Origin: CAZQVN01 sp964596775
GTDB lineage: Bacteria > Eisenbacteria > RBG-16-71-46 > JABDJR01 > JAWXBZ01
Direction of reading: 5' to 3'
Assembly (NCBI GenBank): GCA_964596775.1
Contig: CAZQVN010000018.1
Span: forward strand, 3,626-67,625
DNA: 64,000 nucleotides
In this document: positions 40,690-49,713 of the stretch, piece after piece
Numbering within the stretch: the first letter of the stretch is position 1
Layout of the letters: every line of letters starts with the position of its first letter
Translations under genes and position numbers: made by a program
The notes under the pieces: generated by a model
The model's database searches: none
What the model was told of the DNA's origin: nothing
The model's input: only the letters and a program-made list of their open reading frames with translations

Positions 40690-42149
40690 CCCGCCTCCCT
40701 TTCCCCCACGAGTCGAATCTGAAGCACCGGAAACAGCTCCGGCGGCGAATAGCAGTACACGTCGTCCCCTTCGTTGAGGACGGTCGTTCCGCGCGGCCGG
40801 ATGCGCGTGCCGCTGCGGCTGATCAGCACGACGAGGCAGTTGTTCGGAAGGTCGATTTCATGGAGCGCCCGCCCGGCCGCCGGCGACCCCTCCTCGATCC
40901 GGAAGCAGGCCACGCCCCCCGGGCCGAGGTCGACCATGTCCAGCGGTTCCGGGGCCTCGTGGGCCTTCGTCCGGAGCCGGAGCACGCCCGCGAGCCAGGG
41001 CACCGAGATCCCGTGCAGGAACGCCGAAAGCACCACCACCACCGCCACGACGCCGAGGATCCACGCCGCGCCGGTCAGGTCGTTGGAGTAGGCGAACGTG
41101 GCCAGCGCCACCGGCACGGAGCCCTTGAGGCCGACCCAGGACACGAACGTCTTCTGGGCCCCGGTCAGCCGGCTCTTCGGAAGGGCGAGCAGCGTGGCCA
41201 GGGGCCGGGCGATGAACACGAGGGCCGCGGTCACGAGGACGCCGGTGCCGAGGGACGCCATGAACGCCGAGGGGGGCACGAGGAGGCCGAGCAGGACGAA
41301 CAGGGTGATCTGGGACAGCCAGGGGAGCCCCTCGTGGAACCGGCGCATCGGCCCGCGGTCGGGGAGGTCCGAGTTGCCGATGACGACGGCGCCGACGAAC
41401 ACGCCGAGAAACCCCGACCCGTGCAGCAGCGACGTGAGCCCGTAGATGATGAACGCCGCGGCCACCGTGAGCAGCGTGTACAGGACCTCCGCGTCGGGCT
41501 TCAGGTGGTTCAGCACCCACACGGTGAACTGGCCGAGAAAGAAGCCGATCCCGGCCCCGAGCAGCGCCGAGCTGAGGAACGCGAGCACGATCTTCAGCCA
41601 GTCGGTGCGCTGGCCGAGCGCCCACGAGAGGATCACGATGGCGAGGAACGCCGACATGGCCGCGCCCACCGCGGATTCGAAGCGGAGGAGCTCCATCGTC
41701 CGGCGGTCGGTGCGGGCCCGGCGCGACCGGAACAGGCTCCCGAGCGCCACCGGGTCCGTGGAGGCCACGACGGCGCCGAGCAGGGCGCCGGACGCCCACG
41801 AAACGCCCGCGGTCAGGTGCGCCACGGCGGCCACGACGGTGGTGGCCACGACCGGACCGAGAACGCCGAGCCACACGCCGGGTCGCAGCACCGCGCCGAC
41901 CGTGTCCCAGCGCGAGGCCATCCCCGAGGAGAAAAGGATGCCGATCAGCGAGATCGTGCCCATGAACTGGGCGAGTTTCGCGTCGCGGAACGCGATGTTC
42001 CCCGGCCCTTCCGGCCCGGCCAGCATGCCGCCGGCCATGAACAGGACGAGCGCCGGCACGCCGAGATGCGGGGAGAGTTTCGTGGCCAGTATTCCGAGCA
42101 GCAGGAGGACGCCGAGCAGGAGCAGGAGAAGATCGGTCGGACTTACCAT
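40686..42149 (-). CDS. CPA1/NhaP2-type antiporter with TrkA-C domain, lacking the ND motif
   Basis: A 487-aa protein: 12-13 membrane segments (about 1-385), then a TrkA-C domain (about 400-480, RALHEIDLPNNCLVVLISRSGTRIRPRG). It matches NhaP2/CvrA K+/H+ antiporters in the TM4 motif STDPVALGSLF. The TM5 motif ESG-x-NDP, whose Asp is the ion-binding residue, reads ESAVGAAMS. It may therefore be non-exchanging, use another residue or transport a different ion. ATG 42149 is preceded by AGGAT. The ModA-like gene overlaps it. Confidence 0.8.
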   Translation of the reverse strand: MVSPTDLLLLLLGVLLLLGILATKLSPHLGVPALVLFMAGGMLAGPEGPGNIAFRDAKLAQFMGTISLIGILFSSGMASRWDTVGAVLRPGVWLGVLGPVVATTVVAAVAHLTAGVSWASGALLGAVVASTDPVALGSLFRSRRARTDRRTMELLRFESAVGAAMSAFLAIVILSWALGQRTDWLKIVLAFLSSALLGAGIGFFLGQFTVWVLNHLKPDAEVLYTLLTVAAAFIIYGLTSLLHGSGFLGVFVGAVVIGNSDLPDRGPMRRFHEGLPWLSQITLFVLLGLLVPPSAFMASLGTGVLVTAALVFIARPLATLLALPKSRLTGAQKTFVSWVGLKGSVPVALATFAYSNDLTGAAWILGVVAVVVVLSAFLHGISVPWLAGVLRLRTKAHEAPEPLDMVDLGPGGVACFRIEEGSPAAGRALHEIDLPNNCLVVLISRSGTRIRPRGTTVLNEGDDVYCYSPPELFPVLQIRLVGEREAG

Positions 42150-42265
42150 GGCGTGATCCTAGGGGTTGCCGGCGGACCCGGCAAGCAGCGCCGTGTCCGT
42201 GACGAGAGACCGGCGTCCGGGCGTCGCGCACCGGTCCGGCACGGCCCGTCGCAGCCGCCTCGACG

Positions 42266-42294
42266 TTGACACCCCGGTATCCCGATGCTACGGT
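42266..42294 (+). promoter_or_regulatory. Sigma-70-type promoter of the PAS kinase operon
   Basis: TTGACA (42266-42271), a 17-bp spacer and TACGGT (42289-42294) give a near-consensus promoter. The expected start near 42301 leaves a ~26-nt leader before the kinase ATG at 42327, which has GGAG 9 nt upstream. Confidence 0.7.
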
Positions 42295-42326
42295 CGATTT
42301 CCATGTGCACCCTGGAGTCATGACCG

Positions 42327-43568
42327 ATGTCCGAGAACACCGCGAAGGGCCCGGCGGGCAACGTGCTCAAGGACATTCTGGATCGGAACGACGCCAACCT
42401 CGGGCGCGCGAACCTGATCCGCGAACTGGTCGACCTGCACCGCCTGACCGAAAACATCCTCCGGAACATGAATTCGGGGCTGATCGCCATCAATGGTATC
42501 GGCACCGTGACCCATTTCAATGAGCAGGCGGCGTCGATCACCGGATTTTCCGCAGCGGAAGCCATCGGTCGCCCGGGCGCCCTCGTGTTCCGCACCGCCG
42601 TTCCGGGGCCGAGCCTGCTCGACAAGGCCATGACCACCGAGTTCGGCGACGGCGAGGTGGACATCCTGACGAAGGACGAGCGGGTGGTGCCTGTGGGGCT
42701 CCGCCTGACGCCGCTCGAGGACGAGCACGGAGCCCGGGTCGGCGCGGTCGGCATCTTCGTCGATCTGACCGACGCGAAACGGGGGGAGGAGCAGGCCCGC
42801 CGCCGCGACCGCCTCGTGTCGCTCGGCGAGCTCTCCGCCGGCGTCGCCCACGAAATCCGGAATCCGCTGGCCGGCATCGGCGCGTCCGCCCAGGTCCTCA
42901 AGAAGCGCCTCGACGCCGACGACGACCGGGTCCGCTTCGCGAACATCATCCTCGAGGAGACGGCCCGCCTGGACAAGATCGTGGAGAGCCTGCTCAGCTT
43001 CGCCCGCCCGGCCCGGCCGCACCTGTCGGAGTCCGACGTGACGGAGTGCATCACCAAGGTCCTGGCCCTGGTGACGGAATCGGCGGAAGACCGGGCCGTG
43101 ACGATCGAGACGTCGATCGAGCAGGGGATCCCGCGGATCCACATCGACCACGACCAGATCGTGCAGGTCCTGCTGAACCTTGCCCAGAACGCCCTGCAGG
43201 CGATGCCGGAGGGGGGGCGCCTGACGATCCGCCTCCGCCGCTCGCTGAAGTCGCCGTACGTGCGGCGGGTCGCCGGGCGCCGCGCCACCGATCGTGTCGA
43301 GCCGCCGCGCGAGGCCCGGCCGATGGAGTTCGTGGAGCTGGCCGTGGAGGACACCGGCGACGGCATCCCGAAGGAAACGCTGGAGCGGATCTTCGATCCG
43401 TTCTTCACCACCCGCCGCGACGGCACCGGCCTCGGCCTGTCCATCTCGCAGTCGATCATCCGGGAGCACGGCGGCACGATTTCCATTCACTCGACGGTCG
43501 GCCGGGGCACGACGGCCACGATCCATCTACCGCTGGAGAAGAGGCATGGCCAGAGGCGAAGAGGCTGA
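42327..43568 (+). CDS. PAS sensor histidine kinase (NtrB/FlrB-like)
   Basis: A 413-aa soluble kinase. The PAS domain (about 45-155) contains SGLIAINGIGTVTHFNEQAASITGFSAAEAIGR. Phospho-acceptor H175 lies in SAGVAHEIRNPLAGIGASAQVL. The HATPase domain (about 225-405) has NLAQNALQAMPEGG, DTGDGIP and GTGLGLSIS. The overall form resembles NtrB and FlrB, which pair with sigma-54 activators. Its last 23 bp overlap the activator gene. Confidence 0.88.
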   Translation: MSENTAKGPAGNVLKDILDRNDANLGRANLIRELVDLHRLTENILRNMNSGLIAINGIGTVTHFNEQAASITGFSAAEAIGRPGALVFRTAVPGPSLLDKAMTTEFGDGEVDILTKDERVVPVGLRLTPLEDEHGARVGAVGIFVDLTDAKRGEEQARRRDRLVSLGELSAGVAHEIRNPLAGIGASAQVLKKRLDADDDRVRFANIILEETARLDKIVESLLSFARPARPHLSESDVTECITKVLALVTESAEDRAVTIETSIEQGIPRIHIDHDQIVQVLLNLAQNALQAMPEGGRLTIRLRRSLKSPYVRRVAGRRATDRVEPPREARPMEFVELAVEDTGDGIPKETLERIFDPFFTTRRDGTGLGLSISQSIIREHGGTISIHSTVGRGTTATIHLPLEKRHGQRRRG

Positions 43569-44961
43569 AGCCCGGCCGGGCTACGGCGTACTGATCATCG
43601 ACGACGAGCGGTCCCTCCGGTTCACGATCGGCGAGGCGCTGCGCGGCGAGGGGTTCCGCGTGTTCGAGGCGCCGGGCGGCCTCCAGGGCTTCCAGTTCCT
43701 CCGCGACGAGGACGTGGACATCGTCCTGCTCGACCAGAAGCTGAAGGAGTCGGGCGAGGACGGCCTCGAGATCCTCAAGGTCATCAAGCGCGACTACCCG
43801 GAGGTCGAGGTCGTGATGATGACCGCGTTCGGCCGGTTCGAGTCGGCGGTGGAGGCCACGAAGCTCGGCTGCTACCAGTACATCGGCAAGCCGTTCGAGA
43901 TCGACCAGATCATCCTGATCCTCCGCGCGGCGCTGGAAAACTCCACGCTGCGCCGCGAGGTCGAGGTGCTGAAGCGCGCCGAGAGCGGCCGCTACCCGCT
44001 GACGCTCGTGGAGGGGGAGAGCCCGGCCATGCGGCGCCTCCTCGACGAGGTGGACAAGATCGCCGAGGGGTCCACGACGATCCTCATCCGCGGCGAAACC
44101 GGCGTCGGCAAGGAGCTGGTGGCGCGCCGCGTGCACATGAACAGCCCGGTGGCCGCCGGCCCGTTCGTGGAGGTCAACTGCTCGGCGCTCCCGGAAAATC
44201 TGCTCGAGTCGGAGCTGTTCGGCTACGAGAAGGGGGCGTTCACCGACGCCAAGAAGCGGAAGAAGGGGCTGTTCGAGCTCGCCGATTCCGGCACGCTGTT
44301 TCTCGACGAGATCGGCGAGATGTCGGTGGCGCTCCAGGCCAAGCTTCTCCGCGCGCTGGAAACGAAGGCGTTCAAGCGGGTCGGCGGCACGTCGAACGTG
44401 TACGTGAACGTCCGCTTCGTGGCCGCCACGAACCGCGACCTCAAGAAGGCGGTGGCCGACGGCGATTTCCGCGAGGATCTCTACTACCGGCTCTCCGTCG
44501 TGCCGGTGGTGATCCCGCCGCTCCGCGAGCGCCCCGAGGACATCGCGATCCTCGCCGAACACTTCGTGGCGCACTTCAACCGCGAGCTGCGGAAGAGCAT
44601 GGACACGATCTCCGACAAGGCGATGGAACTGCTCAAGGGGTACGCCTGGCCCGGCAACGTCCGCGAACTCCGCAACGTGATCGAGCGGGCGATCCTCCTC
44701 GGCAGCGGGGCGACGATCGAGCCGGACCATCTCCCGATGGAGATCCTGTCGCGGGTGTCCCCGGTGGCCGCCGAGTCGAACGGCATCGCCGACGTGGCGT
44801 CCGGCAAGGGGGGGCTGCTCACGATCGCCGAGGCGGAGCAGTACGCCATCCAGACCGCCCTGGCGCTGTTCAAGGACAACAAGACGAAGGCCGCCGAGGC
44901 GCTCGGCATCTCGCGGCAGACGCTGCGGGCCAAGATCAAAGACTACGGAATCGACGAGTGA
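43546..44961 (+). CDS. Sigma-54-dependent response regulator with GAFTDA loop
   Basis: A 471-aa NtrC-family activator: receiver (phospho-acceptor D63, K115), AAA+ domain (Walker A GETGVGKE 183-190, Walker B DSGTLFLDEIGEM), and C-terminal Fis helix-turn-helix (KAAEALGISRQTLRAKIKDYG). The sigma-54-binding loop at 230-235 reads GAFTDA rather than GAFTGA, a known natural variant that can change sigma-54 contact. ATG 43546 lies inside the kinase gene. The lipoprotein gene overlaps its stop by 4 bp. Confidence 0.88.
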   Translation: MARGEEAEARPGYGVLIIDDERSLRFTIGEALRGEGFRVFEAPGGLQGFQFLRDEDVDIVLLDQKLKESGEDGLEILKVIKRDYPEVEVVMMTAFGRFESAVEATKLGCYQYIGKPFEIDQIILILRAALENSTLRREVEVLKRAESGRYPLTLVEGESPAMRRLLDEVDKIAEGSTTILIRGETGVGKELVARRVHMNSPVAAGPFVEVNCSALPENLLESELFGYEKGAFTDAKKRKKGLFELADSGTLFLDEIGEMSVALQAKLLRALETKAFKRVGGTSNVYVNVRFVAATNRDLKKAVADGDFREDLYYRLSVVPVVIPPLRERPEDIAILAEHFVAHFNRELRKSMDTISDKAMELLKGYAWPGNVRELRNVIERAILLGSGATIEPDHLPMEILSRVSPVAAESNGIADVASGKGGLLTIAEAEQYAIQTALALFKDNKTKAAEALGISRQTLRAKIKDYGIDE

Positions 44962-46139
44962 TCCGCGGGTCGCGCATTGCGCTGGCCGCGGCGGTCGTCT
45001 TCCTGACGGCCTGTTCCGCCGCGTCGCGCCGGGACCAGGCGGACGCGCGGCCCGGGGAGGGTGCCGTCGGACCCGTGAGCCGTGCGGATGCGGACGCCGC
45101 GCCTGCCGCCGGGGCGGGTTCGAACGCCGGAGCCGCCTCCGGACGGCCGGAAGCCTACGACGAACTCACCCCCGGTCCGCCCGTCACGACGCCGATCCTC
45201 GATCTCTACGAGCCGATCGGGTTCTACGAAGTCCGCCCGCTCCACACGAGCCGCGCCGACTACTCCGGCCTGACCGTGAAAGGCGCCGACTCGTCGGGCG
45301 TCACGCTGTGGCTCGTCAACGACAAGGCGACGCGGGTCGAGGACGCGGTGTACGCGCTGGATCTCGCGTTTCCGGCGGCGATGGATTCGACGCCGGTGCC
45401 GGTAACGCCGGTACCGGTGACGCCGCGGCGCCTGCCGGTCCTCAATCCGCGGTTTCTTCCGACCGGCGAGGACATCGAGGACCTGGGGCGCGTCGAGGCG
45501 GACGGCGACCGGCCCGCGGTCGTCTTCGCCGCCGGCGAGCGCGGCCCGTCCGACGCGCCGGTGTCGTGGACCTACCTGATGCTTGAAAGAGGGGACAGCC
45601 TCGAGCTGATCCGCTCCGCGCAGGGATCGCCGGCGGGGGAGACGGTCAACAACGACGGCTTCGAAGGCGCGGCGGTCCGGCGCCTCGCCGACGGCCGGAT
45701 CGAAACGTTCGCCTGCAAGGAGCGCCCGGCGCCCACGTACATCCTGCGCGACCGCTTCGCATGGGACGGAACGGACTACGTCCACGCGGCGGGGCCCGAC
45801 TCGCTGACCCTGACCGCGGTCGGGTCGCAGTCTGCGGCCTGCGTCGCCGGCTCCGGCGGGCAGCTCTGGATCGTGGACCGCGCGGAACGGAGGATCGCGG
45901 TGGTGGACATCGCGTCCGGCGATCCCGCCGCCGACGGAGGCCGGCTCGACGGCCGGGTCCGCCGCTGGATCCGCTACGCGGCGGTGGACCAGATGCTGGA
46001 AGGGCGCGGCGACGACACGCCGGCTTCGCTGTACGGGGCCGTGGAAGCGGTGTCGGAGGACGCGCTCGGGCGGATCTACCTGATGACGGACAACAACGAG
46101 TCGGGGAACTCGCGGTTGATGGTGTTCCGGAGGAGGTAG
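44958..46139 (+). CDS. Lipoprotein of unknown function, co-transcribed with a two-component pair
   Basis: A 393-aa exported lipoprotein: signal peptide with lipobox LTAC at about residue 19, then an Ala/Asp-rich linker and a mostly beta-strand body. Segments such as GQLWIVDRAERRIAVVDIASGD and LGRIYLMTDNNESGNSRLMVF suggest a beta-propeller-like fold. I recognise no family. It starts at a GTG overlapping the activator stop, so it is the third gene of the operon and a likely output or input partner. Confidence 0.55.
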   Translation: MIRGSRIALAAAVVFLTACSAASRRDQADARPGEGAVGPVSRADADAAPAAGAGSNAGAASGRPEAYDELTPGPPVTTPILDLYEPIGFYEVRPLHTSRADYSGLTVKGADSSGVTLWLVNDKATRVEDAVYALDLAFPAAMDSTPVPVTPVPVTPRRLPVLNPRFLPTGEDIEDLGRVEADGDRPAVVFAAGERGPSDAPVSWTYLMLERGDSLELIRSAQGSPAGETVNNDGFEGAAVRRLADGRIETFACKERPAPTYILRDRFAWDGTDYVHAAGPDSLTLTAVGSQSAACVAGSGGQLWIVDRAERRIAVVDIASGDPAADGGRLDGRVRRWIRYAAVDQMLEGRGDDTPASLYGAVEAVSEDALGRIYLMTDNNESGNSRLMVFRRR

Positions 46140-46290
46140 GGGGACACTGGTCCTGACTCACCCCGCACCGGTCAAAAATCGACCCAATCCGGCAAGTTTC
46201 TCCGCAAAGGGCACTTCATGGTCCGGCCTTCGCTTCGGGTTGCACGCCGTAAGCCACGTTAAAACAACAGCTTGACCCTTCCGCCTCCCT

Positions 46291-46307
46291 CTGGCACGCC
46301 GATTGCT
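46291..46307 (+). promoter_or_regulatory. Consensus sigma-54 promoter of the TPR-kinase-regulator operon
   Basis: CTGGCACGCCGATTGCT matches YTGGCACG-N4-TTGCW exactly. The predicted transcript start (46318-46321) lies only 2-5 nt before ATG 46323, so the mRNA may be leaderless. Confidence 0.88.
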
Positions 46308-46322
46308 CAAATCCCCTTCGAC

Positions 46323-47372
46323 ATGTTCCGCAAACTCCAGCCCTACATTATAGAAGCGACGGGCGCCCTGCTCCTGCTGGCGTTCGTCCTGCTGCCGGCC
46401 GATTCCCTTTCGGGGCTCGTGTCGGGACGGGATCTGAATCCGGAGGTGACCCCGGACAGTTCCGGCGTGTCCCTGCCCGCTCCCTGGATCGAGATCGCCG
46501 AACGGATGGAGGCGCGCCGCGAGTACCGGGGCGTCCTCGATCTCATGGACCGGGTCATAACGCGGGAGTCGGGGACCGGACGGGCGGAAGCGCGGTTGTG
46601 GCGGGCCCGGTTCGCGGCGCGGCGCGGACTTTTCGAGCGGGCCGGAGCGGTGCTCGACTCGCTCGCCCTCGAATCCGGACCGTGGCCCGAGCGTCTGCGG
46701 CTGTCCGTCACCGAGAGCGCGTTCGACATGGCCCTCCTCCGCGGCGACATGAACGCGGCACGCACCGCGCTCGACCTCTGGTCGCAGTCCCGCGGGGAGA
46801 ACGACCCGGGGCTCGACAGCCTGGAGGCCGACCTCAACGCGCGGTTCGGCGCGGCGCTGCTCCAGGCCGGCGAAGAACCGGCGGAGGCGGCCCTCCATCT
46901 CGACGCGGCGCTCTCGTTGGGACTGCCGCGCGACGCGATTCTTCCGACCCGCTTCCGCTACGGCCAGGCCCTCGCCCGCGCCGATTCCACCGATCTGGCC
47001 ATCGACGTCCTGCGCGCGCTCCTCCACGAACTCATGTATCTCGAGGACGAGTCGCCGCTGGCCCGCCGGGCGAACCTCGAACTCGCGGACGTGCTCTACC
47101 GCGGCGGTCACTACCCGGAATCGCGCGCCTGCTACGAGGCGGCGCTGCCGCATGTCACGACGGCGGCGGACTCCGGGTGGGTGGTCCTGCAGCTCGGCGA
47201 CGTGTTCGCGCAGCTCGGCTCCGGTCACGAGGCGCACCGGTACTACGAAGAGTACCTCGATCGCTGGCCGGACGGCACATGGGCCCGCTGGGCGCGCGCC
47301 GGCAACGCCGACATCGACACGACGGCCGTGAACGCCGGGGGCGACCCGGTCGACGTGGAGGTGGAACCATGA
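46323..47372 (+). CDS. Membrane-anchored TPR protein upstream of FlrB/FlrC-like genes
   Basis: A 349-aa protein with one N-terminal hydrophobic segment (about 9-26, TGALLLLAFVLLPADSL) acting as signal-anchor, then TPR-like repeats (about 55-335) with AEARLWRARFAARRG, DMNAARTAL and RANLELADVLYRGGHYPESRACYEAAL. The ATG at 46323 is the only plausible start after the sigma-54 promoter and has no ribosome-binding site. It overlaps the kinase gene by 4 bp. The role is unknown; it may report envelope or flagellar state to the kinase. Confidence 0.65.
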   Translation: MFRKLQPYIIEATGALLLLAFVLLPADSLSGLVSGRDLNPEVTPDSSGVSLPAPWIEIAERMEARREYRGVLDLMDRVITRESGTGRAEARLWRARFAARRGLFERAGAVLDSLALESGPWPERLRLSVTESAFDMALLRGDMNAARTALDLWSQSRGENDPGLDSLEADLNARFGAALLQAGEEPAEAALHLDAALSLGLPRDAILPTRFRYGQALARADSTDLAIDVLRALLHELMYLEDESPLARRANLELADVLYRGGHYPESRACYEAALPHVTTAADSGWVVLQLGDVFAQLGSGHEAHRYYEEYLDRWPDGTWARWARAGNADIDTTAVNAGGDPVDVEVEP

Positions 47373-48298
47373 GCGCGAACACAGCCCCCGCGCCCGGTTC
47401 CGGTGACGGCCGGGCCCCGGGCGCACATTCCGCGCCCGGTCAGGCCGTTTTCGAATCGGCGCTGACCCAGGCCATGGACGTGTTCCAGGCCACGACGCTC
47501 CGGCTCCAGGATTCCTACGACCGCCTCTCCGACCAGTACGCCCGGGTGATCGCCGAACGCGACCTCCTGGCCCGCGAGGTGGAGCGCACGCAGACGCTCG
47601 CGGCGCTCGGCGAGATGGCCGCGACGGTGGCCCACGAGATCCGGAACCCGCTCGGCGGCATCGCCGGGTACGCCACGCTGCTGCTCCGCGACCTGTCCGC
47701 CGACGATCCGCGCCGGCGCCACGTGATGTCGATCGTGGACGGCGCCGACCGGCTCGAGTCGGTCGTCACCGGTCTCCTGCTGCTGGCCCGTGAGGAGCAG
47801 CCGGAGCGCACGGTCGGCGACCTGAACGAACTCGTCGAGGATCTCCATCTCTACGCCATGGAGGAACTGCACCGGGCCGGCTCTGCGATCCGCTGCCGGT
47901 TCCGGCCGCTCCCCGACGGCGCGCCGCTCCGCTTCGACCGGAACCGGTTGCCGCTCCTGTTCCGGAACCTGTTCCGCAATGCCGTGGACCATCAGCCCGG
48001 GGGGGGCGAACTGAGCGTGACGATCACCGCGCGCCGCGGCGGCCGCGTGCCGTGGCTCGGCGACGTCCGCGTGCCGCGCTACGAGATCACCGTGGACGAC
48101 CGGGGGCCGGGGGTTCCCGCCGACCAGCGCGAGGCGGTGTTCCGGCCGTTCGTGACGACGCGTCCCGGGGGGACGGGGCTCGGCCTCGCCATCGCCAGAA
48201 AGATCGCGCGGGCGCACGGCGGCGACGTCGTCTGCCGGGCCCGCCCGAAGGGGGGCGCCCGCTTCATCGCGGTGCTCCCGATGGTGACGTCGTGCTGA
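47369..48298 (+). CDS. Soluble sensor histidine kinase, FlrB-like
   Basis: A 309-aa kinase with a short N-terminal region and coiled coil (about 35-75), phospho-acceptor H89 in AALGEMAATVAHEIRNPLGGIAGYATLL, and a HATPase domain (about 165-300, RNLFRNAVDHQPGG, DRGPGVP, GTGLGLAIA). The GIAGYA context after the HEIRNPLG box is typical of FlrB/FleS flagellar kinases. ATG 47369 has GGAGG 7 nt upstream and overlaps the TPR gene stop. The FlrC-like gene starts inside its last codons. Confidence 0.85.
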   Translation: MSANTAPAPGSGDGRAPGAHSAPGQAVFESALTQAMDVFQATTLRLQDSYDRLSDQYARVIAERDLLAREVERTQTLAALGEMAATVAHEIRNPLGGIAGYATLLLRDLSADDPRRRHVMSIVDGADRLESVVTGLLLLAREEQPERTVGDLNELVEDLHLYAMEELHRAGSAIRCRFRPLPDGAPLRFDRNRLPLLFRNLFRNAVDHQPGGGELSVTITARRGGRVPWLGDVRVPRYEITVDDRGPGVPADQREAVFRPFVTTRPGGTGLGLAIARKIARAHGGDVVCRARPKGGARFIAVLPMVTSC

Positions 48299-49671
48299 GC
48301 GAGCGCCGGGCCCTGGTGGCCGACGACGAGACGGTGATGCGGAACTTCGCCGCCGAAGTGATCGAGCGGATGGGGTTCCGGGTGGACCGGGTGGCCGACG
48401 GTCACGCGGCGCGCGAGAAGCTCGACACGGATACCTACGACCTGGCGCTGTTCGACATCCGGATGCCCGGCCCGGGAGGTCTCGACCTGCTCGCGTCGGC
48501 GCGGCAGGAAGGGCGCGACACGGCCGTGATCATCATGACCGCGTTCGCCAGCGTGGACGCCGCGGTGTCGGCGCTCCGGCTCGGCGCCCGCGATTTCGTC
48601 ACGAAGCCGTTCACCGCCGACGACCTGGAAATCGTGGTGACGCGGGCGCTGGAAGCGGGGCGGCTCGCTTCGGAAAACCGGCGGCTCAGGCGCGAAGTGC
48701 GCCGCGGCGGCGGCATCGACCGGATCCTCGGCACGAGCCCGGTCATCACCGACCTGAAGGAGACGGCGCTGGCGCTGGCCGGCAGCCGGGCCACCGTGCT
48801 GATCACCGGGGAGAGCGGGGTCGGCAAGGAGCTGTTCGCGCGGGCGCTGCACGTGCACTCGCCGCGCGCCGACCGGCCGTTCGTGTCGATCAACTGCGCG
48901 GCGCTGCCGGAGAACCTGCTGGAAAGCGAGCTGTTCGGCCATGAAAAGGGGGCGTTCACCGGGGCGGTGGCCCGCCAGCCCGGCAAGTTCGAGCTGGCCG
49001 ACGGGGGCACGCTGCTCCTCGACGAGGTCGGGGAGATCGGACCGAACCTGCAGCCGAAGCTGCTGCGGGTGCTCCAGGAGCGGGAGTTCTACCGGGTCGG
49101 CGGCCGCGAGCCGGTCCGCGTGGACGTGCGGGTGGTGGCGGTCACGAACCAGGACCTCCAGTCGGCGGTGGAGGCGGGGCGCTTCCGCCGCGATCTCTAC
49201 TATCGACTGAACGTCGTGCCGCTGCATGTACCACGGCTCGCGGAGCGAGCCGTGGATGTTGTACCCCTTGCGGAGCACTTCCTGAAAGTGTCGTCGAAAG
49301 AGCACGAGCGGGCGATCCGGGGCTTCACGCCGGAAGCCTCAGCCCTCCTCGAACGCCACACCTGGCCCGGCAACGTCCGCGAACTCCAGAACGTGATCGA
49401 GCGCACCGTGATCCTCTGCCGGGGGGACGTCGTCGACGCGAAAGACATCAGGCTCGAAGCGGAGACCGACGGAACCCAGGCCCTGATCGCGGCGCTTCCC
49501 GAGGACCTCGAGTCGGCCGAACGCGAGCTGATCCTCGAAGCCGTCCGCCTCGAGGGGGACAACCGCACCCGGGCCGCGCGGCGGCTCGGGATATCGCTGC
49601 GGACGCTCCGGAACAAGCTCAGGAAGTACGGCGTTCCCGCCGGGCTGCCGGGGGCGAAAAGGGCCGCCTGA
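48292..49671 (+). CDS. FlrC/FleR-like sigma-54 response regulator
   Basis: A 459-aa activator: receiver (phospho-acceptor D55, K105), AAA+ domain with Walker A GESGVGKE (173-180), GAFTGA (220-225) and Walker B GGTLLLDEVGE, then Fis-type helix-turn-helix (RAARRLGISLRTLRNKLRKYG). It pairs with the FlrB-like kinase and is likely to activate the class III flagellar sigma-54 promoters, such as flgF. The segment normally reading PPLRERREDV is PRLAERAVDV (314-323) and coincides with a perfect inverted repeat. GTG 48292 is inferred from overlap with the kinase gene. Confidence 0.86.
   Translation: MLSERRALVADDETVMRNFAAEVIERMGFRVDRVADGHAAREKLDTDTYDLALFDIRMPGPGGLDLLASARQEGRDTAVIIMTAFASVDAAVSALRLGARDFVTKPFTADDLEIVVTRALEAGRLASENRRLRREVRRGGGIDRILGTSPVITDLKETALALAGSRATVLITGESGVGKELFARALHVHSPRADRPFVSINCAALPENLLESELFGHEKGAFTGAVARQPGKFELADGGTLLLDEVGEIGPNLQPKLLRVLQEREFYRVGGREPVRVDVRVVAVTNQDLQSAVEAGRFRRDLYYRLNVVPLHVPRLAERAVDVVPLAEHFLKVSSKEHERAIRGFTPEASALLERHTWPGNVRELQNVIERTVILCRGDVVDAKDIRLEAETDGTQALIAALPEDLESAERELILEAVRLEGDNRTRAARRLGISLRTLRNKLRKYGVPAGLPGAKRAA
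49231..49255. repeat. Perfect inverted repeat inside the FlrC-like gene
   Basis: CCACGGCTCGC and GCGAGCCGTGG flank a GGA loop (11-bp arms). It changes a conserved AAA+ motif without altering length or frame, as a template-switch mutation at a quasi-palindrome would. Confidence 0.75.
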
Positions 49672-49680
49672 CGGGCTCAC

Positions 49681-49710
49681 GCCGGATCGACCCCTCCGGG
49701 TTCCGGCTTT
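49681..49710. terminator. Probable bidirectional terminator between convergent operons
   Basis: GCCGGA and ACCC pair with GGGT and TCCGGC, with a 3-nt bulge and small loop, and TTT follows on the plus strand. The 42-bp gap separates the FlrC-like gene from the end of the Cus operon. Confidence 0.5.
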
Positions 49711-49713
49711 CCC

